64,000 bases of DNA, taken from contig JAJTEM010000006.1 of assembly GCA_021299735.1 (NCBI GenBank), positions 62,001-126,000 on the forward strand, in the 5' to 3' direction. The notes beneath the pieces are model-generated. The model was given only the letters and a program-made list of their open reading frames with translations. It searched no databases and was not told the origin of the DNA. This stretch comes from Burkholderiales bacterium (GTDB lineage Bacteria > Pseudomonadota > Gammaproteobacteria > Burkholderiales > Burkholderiaceae_B). Positions 61,200 to 64,000 of this stretch are shown here, in pieces (within the stretch, counting starts at the first letter, position 1; each line of letters begins with the position of its first letter). Made by a program: the position numbers and the translations under genes.

Positions 61200-61319
61200 G
61201 CGCAAGGTCTAATCTAATTGCACCAGTGTTTTGGGCTTGCACCAAAAAGGCCCATTTTAATGTCTTGCTTCTGGCACTTTAATTGCTAAATAACTTCCAA
61301 ATACCAAATGGAGGGGGCA

Positions 61320-61730
61320 ATGACAACGGTGCTCATCGTCGATTCAGATCAAGATTCACGCTTGGCCCTGGAGGCACAACTGGTTGCCTCCAACCAGTTC
61401 GAGCGCGTGGTGTCATGCGCCAGCTTACTGCTTGCTGAAAGTTTCATTCCCCAATATGAAGTCAAAGTGATGCTGATTGATGCAGAGCTGGCCAGTCAGT
61501 CTCGCTTGCTTCACCAAATCAAAGCCAATTTTCCCGAGCTTGGAGTGGTGCTGTTGCAGGGTAAAACAGGCGTAATTGATTCTGCAACTTTGCTTGAACT
61601 TGGGGCGCATGCGCAAACATCCCGGTTGGCCGCTCCAATCGAAATAATCGCCAGTGTGGCCAAGGCATTGGTATGTCGTCTTAAGCCAGGTACGCGAATT
61701 CTTGGTAAGTTTCTCAAAGACAGCAAGTAA
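61320..61730 (+). CDS. Single-domain receiver protein, degenerate
   Basis: A 136-residue response-regulator receiver domain with no output domain. Acidic residues D8 and D10 and the phosphoacceptor candidate D54 (MLID) are present. The usual KP of the last loop is AAP (Ala104), so the signalling Lys is missing. This resembles the pseudo-receiver of TadZ/CpaE. ATG 61320 has a ggaggggg site and is preferred over 61308. Confidence 0.75.
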   Translation: MTTVLIVDSDQDSRLALEAQLVASNQFERVVSCASLLLAESFIPQYEVKVMLIDAELASQSRLLHQIKANFPELGVVLLQGKTGVIDSATLLELGAHAQTSRLAAPIEIIASVAKALVCRLKPGTRILGKFLKDSK

Positions 61731-61864
61731 TAATGATCCACTGATCGCTCCTGTCCGAGTCGGACCTGAAAGCACAATCAGAATACTGATATCCAGCCTG
61801 CTTTCCATATCAAATTCGATATTTTTCGTGCAAAATCAAGGTGGTTCGCTTTTGCAACATAGAC

Positions 61865-63391
61865 ATGTCAACACAATTTTCCAGGTTTGTCTTCGTCTCA
61901 CCCCGCCAGCGGGGAGCAATGACTATTCTCACGGTATTCATCATGCTGATGGCGGTGGGGGCATTGGCCGTGTTGGGCTTGGGGCAAGTGGTGTGGCAAA
62001 AAGAAGAGGTTCAGCGTATTGCCGATCTCGCAGCCAAAGCAGCGGCCAGCGACATTGACAGCGAGCCGCAGGGTTTCCCGGCTGCCTTTGATTACGCCCG
62101 TGAAAATGGTTACGACGAGAGCACTGACACACTGACTATTGTTTGTAATGTGCGAGGTACAAACAATCCAGCGCCCGGTGGTGGTTGCGATCGTTCTGTG
62201 CTGGTGCGTATGGAGCGTAATGTGCTTGCGGCGTTTTTGGGAGCTGAGCCGGTTGTGGCTGTAGCGGAAGCCACAGTCACTCCGTTAATCTCCGGAATTG
62301 TGGGTACTAATTTATTATCCGCCAATCTCGATTCAGGGGCTTTGTCGCCGTTGCTGCAGGAAATCGGGGTGAAGCTGTCTCTTAATGCAGTTGGTTTCCC
62401 AAGTTTATTACAGTCGGATCTTCAGGTTGACTTGCAGCAACTGGCCTCAAACCTTAGTATCCCTGGCAGCGGTAATGGACTGGATCTTGAGGCGTTGTTG
62501 GCTGAACCCGTGACCGCCAGCCGATTGCTTACTCAAGCTGCAGCGGCAGCCGGTTTGCCTGGGGCTGGTTTGGGTTCTATGAATAATCCTGCCTTGAATA
62601 CGCCGTTTCTTTTGGGTGACATTATTTCTGCAGATCAAGCCATTGAGGCGAATGTGCCTGTCGCATCCGTTCGTTTGGGCAACCTCGCGTTTGCAGCTGT
62701 GTTGTCCGCGGCAAGCCTGCTTCCTCAAAATACCCTTCAAATCAACCTGGGTGATACTGCGCGAGTCAGTATTCTTGAACCACCTCAACTTTTTATTGCG
62801 GTTAAGCGCGACACCACGGGTGAGGTACTGGCACGTGCCCGCACAGAACAGGTTCGTGTGACGACGAGAATTAATGGTGTGCTCGATCTCGCCTTGACGA
62901 CTGGCGGTGGTGAAGTCGATATTCAAGACATTGAATGTCGACTGCCTCAATCCAATTCGGCCGTTATAGCTGACATGCGATCTTCCCTCGTAAATACGTC
63001 TCTGGACCTGCCATCCCTGCCTTCGGTTCTCGGTTTGTTTGGTGTTGTGTTGGTGCCAGGTCTCGACCCTGCGCCAATTGGGGCGCAGTTATCGGTTCAA
63101 AGTGCCACTTCAGAACGTTTTGAGGGATTTCCTGACCCGGTGTTGGAGGCCCGATATTCCTTCGAAGCCTCCCAGGGTTTGCCGCAACTTCTGAGCAGCA
63201 TTGATTTGGGGTTGAGCCCACTGAATTCCCTGCTGACGGTGCTCAATGTAAACTCCCCTGTCAAAGTTGCATTGAGCTTGCTCGGGGCGCGACTTGATTC
63301 CTTGCTCGAATTGTTGGGCTTGGGTGTGAATGAAGTGGTTGTTCAAGTCGATAACATGGATTGTTTTAATACGGCAGTGCTTACCCGTTGA
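61865..63391 (+). CDS. TadG-like membrane-anchored protein
   Basis: A 508-residue protein (516 if started at 61841). The N-terminal RQRGAMTILTVFIMLMAVGALAVLGLGQVVWQKEEVQRIADLAAKAAA segment matches the Flp-pilus TadG/TadE-type start: an anchor followed by a helix. The rest is a large extracytoplasmic domain rich in Leu, Gly and Asn, with two cysteine pairs. It is probably tethered in the inner membrane. The other Tad genes are not in the window. Confidence 0.75.
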   Translation: MSTQFSRFVFVSPRQRGAMTILTVFIMLMAVGALAVLGLGQVVWQKEEVQRIADLAAKAAASDIDSEPQGFPAAFDYARENGYDESTDTLTIVCNVRGTNNPAPGGGCDRSVLVRMERNVLAAFLGAEPVVAVAEATVTPLISGIVGTNLLSANLDSGALSPLLQEIGVKLSLNAVGFPSLLQSDLQVDLQQLASNLSIPGSGNGLDLEALLAEPVTASRLLTQAAAAAGLPGAGLGSMNNPALNTPFLLGDIISADQAIEANVPVASVRLGNLAFAAVLSAASLLPQNTLQINLGDTARVSILEPPQLFIAVKRDTTGEVLARARTEQVRVTTRINGVLDLALTTGGGEVDIQDIECRLPQSNSAVIADMRSSLVNTSLDLPSLPSVLGLFGVVLVPGLDPAPIGAQLSVQSATSERFEGFPDPVLEARYSFEASQGLPQLLSSIDLGLSPLNSLLTVLNVNSPVKVALSLLGARLDSLLELLGLGVNEVVVQVDNMDCFNTAVLTR

Positions 63392-63431
63392 GTTAAACTT
63401 GCTGTGATATTAATAAAAACAAGGGACTCTC

Positions 63432-63698
63432 ATGGGCGAACAGCGTATTTGGTATGGGCTTCAGGCCGGTTTGGTTGTTTTTTGGTTGTTGGTACCGTTG
63501 GTCGGCCTGTTGGGTTTTCATGTTCCCTTTCTTACTCTTTTTGCAATAATTATTTTATTGGCACATTTGCTTGAAATTCCGCTTGCAATCAATCGTCTGC
63601 GCGCACTAAACCTGCCAGCTGGCAAAGTGGCTTTAAAAACCTTGGTATTTGGTTTTACCTGGTGGTTGCCTTTAAGCAAAGGCTACACCAAGGAATAA
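63432..63698 (+). CDS. DUF1145 family membrane protein
   Basis: An 88-residue inner-membrane protein with two or three spans, similar in size and pattern (LVVFWLLVPLVG...LAHLLEIPLA) to E. coli YhhL. The end of the gene lies 31 bases from the convergent PstS-like gene. Function unknown. Confidence 0.8.
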   Translation: MGEQRIWYGLQAGLVVFWLLVPLVGLLGFHVPFLTLFAIIILLAHLLEIPLAINRLRALNLPAGKVALKTLVFGFTWWLPLSKGYTKE

Positions 63699-63708
63699 AG
63701 GACTGTAT

Positions 63709-63728
63709 CCAGCAATTATTTTTGCTGG
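63709..63728. terminator. Weak bidirectional hairpin
   Basis: The arms ccagcaa and ttgctgg enclose six A/T-rich bases, between the convergent DUF1145 and PstS-like genes. There is no strong T-run, so termination is likely but not certain. Confidence 0.45.
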
Positions 63729-63729
63729 C

Positions 63730-64000
63730 TTATTTCAAACGAATCAATTTCAGCCCATCGGGCAAATCTGGCTTTGCCCCAGTGGGTACCCAAAGGTAAC
63801 CAATGCCATCGGGCTGCTGTTTCAGTGCTGCGAATAGCTCGTCTTTGTTGTTCACTTCGGCCGGAGGAGTGCCTTGGCCCGTGTACCGGCGCACATGCCA
63901 GTAGCCTGTATAGTCCAGCTCATTTGACTTCATTATACGTTCCAAGAACGCATCGCGATCCGTTGTGCCGGGGGCGGTGTTTAATGGTACCAGGCGGTGC
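63730..64000 (-). CDS. PstS-like phosphate-binding protein fragment (5' end outside window)
   Basis: The C-terminal 89 residues of a short periplasmic substrate-binding-domain protein. The frame is open to the end of the window. The segment DRDAFLERIMK...YWHVRRYTGQGTPPAEVNNKDELFAALKQQPDGIGYLWV matches the recurring end of short orphan PstS-like proteins (RxaFxxxv...yW...F.G.g.PP...e...V...PgaIGYv). Its start and signal peptide are not visible. Confidence 0.7.
   Translation of the reverse strand, partial: HRLVPLNTAPGTTDRDAFLERIMKSNELDYTGYWHVRRYTGQGTPPAEVNNKDELFAALKQQPDGIGYLWVPTGAKPDLPDGLKLIRLK

Overview
The window reads as one densely packed chromosome segment of a Gram-negative betaproteobacterium, most likely Burkholderiales and in gene content close to Limnobacter. 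That assignment comes from recalled gene content and style, not from a search. There are no rRNA or tRNA genes, insertion sequences or CRISPR arrays. Genes sit in operons on both strands, often with overlapping stop/start codons or hairpin-plus-T terminators.

Layout. (1) 1-1804: the end of an AlkB-type hydroxylase and a XylA-like ferredoxin reductase. (2) 1873-6924: two paralogous secreted or surface-type proteins (one with a Thr/Asn repeat), and a divergent TPR/O-GlcNAc-transferase-like glycosyltransferase. (3) 6941-13514: the TamA/TamB outer-membrane assembly pair and a DUF599 membrane protein. (4) 13538-16070: an ammonium transporter with a sigma-54-type promoter, then a 417-residue orphan protein preceded by a perfect HrpL-type (hrp box) promoter. 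(5) 16131-22679: a TetR regulator divergent from a beta-oxidation operon whose thiolase gene carries an in-gene deletion and frameshift, followed by FadB and FadE. (6) 22756-24240: a YopJ-family acetyltransferase (type III effector family) split by a frameshift next to a run of six G, and a small convergent ORF with a degenerate hrp box. (7) 24321-30799: a CoA-transferase, FadD, an OmpA lipoprotein, LrgA/LrgB, an MFS transporter and an overlooked 52-residue membrane protein. (8) 31128-44778: a type IVb pilus operon (secretin, PilP-like, ATPase, platform protein, two inner-membrane proteins, a parvulin-like PPIase, two pilin-like proteins) ending in a 1493-residue S74-chaperone fibre. (9) 44858-49052: a sugar-nucleotide epimerase homologue lacking the catalytic Tyr and Lys, a lipoprotein hydrolase and a TetR regulator. 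(10) 49254-56277: the DUF1302 / DUF1329 / Ycf48-like / RND export cluster. (11) 56323-64000: two orphan ParA ATPases, a lipoprotein, a penicillin-acylase-family enzyme, a receiver-domain protein, a TadG-like protein, a DUF1145 protein and a truncated PstS-like protein.

How the parts may work together. Alkane or aromatic side-chain hydroxylation, FadD activation, FadE/FadB oxidation and the DUF1302/1329/RND cluster fit a bacterium that grows on hydrophobic carbon. The pilus with its fibre and the two retention-like proteins fit surface attachment. The most unusual signal is the effector-like group at 14.8-16.1 kb and 22.8-24.2 kb: a YopJ catalytic triad with exact canonical spacing, and two genes starting 29-30 bases downstream of perfect or degenerate hrp boxes. 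This suggests the organism has, or had, a HrpL-controlled type III secretion system and a eukaryotic host or predator. No secretion apparatus gene lies in the window, so that remains an inference.
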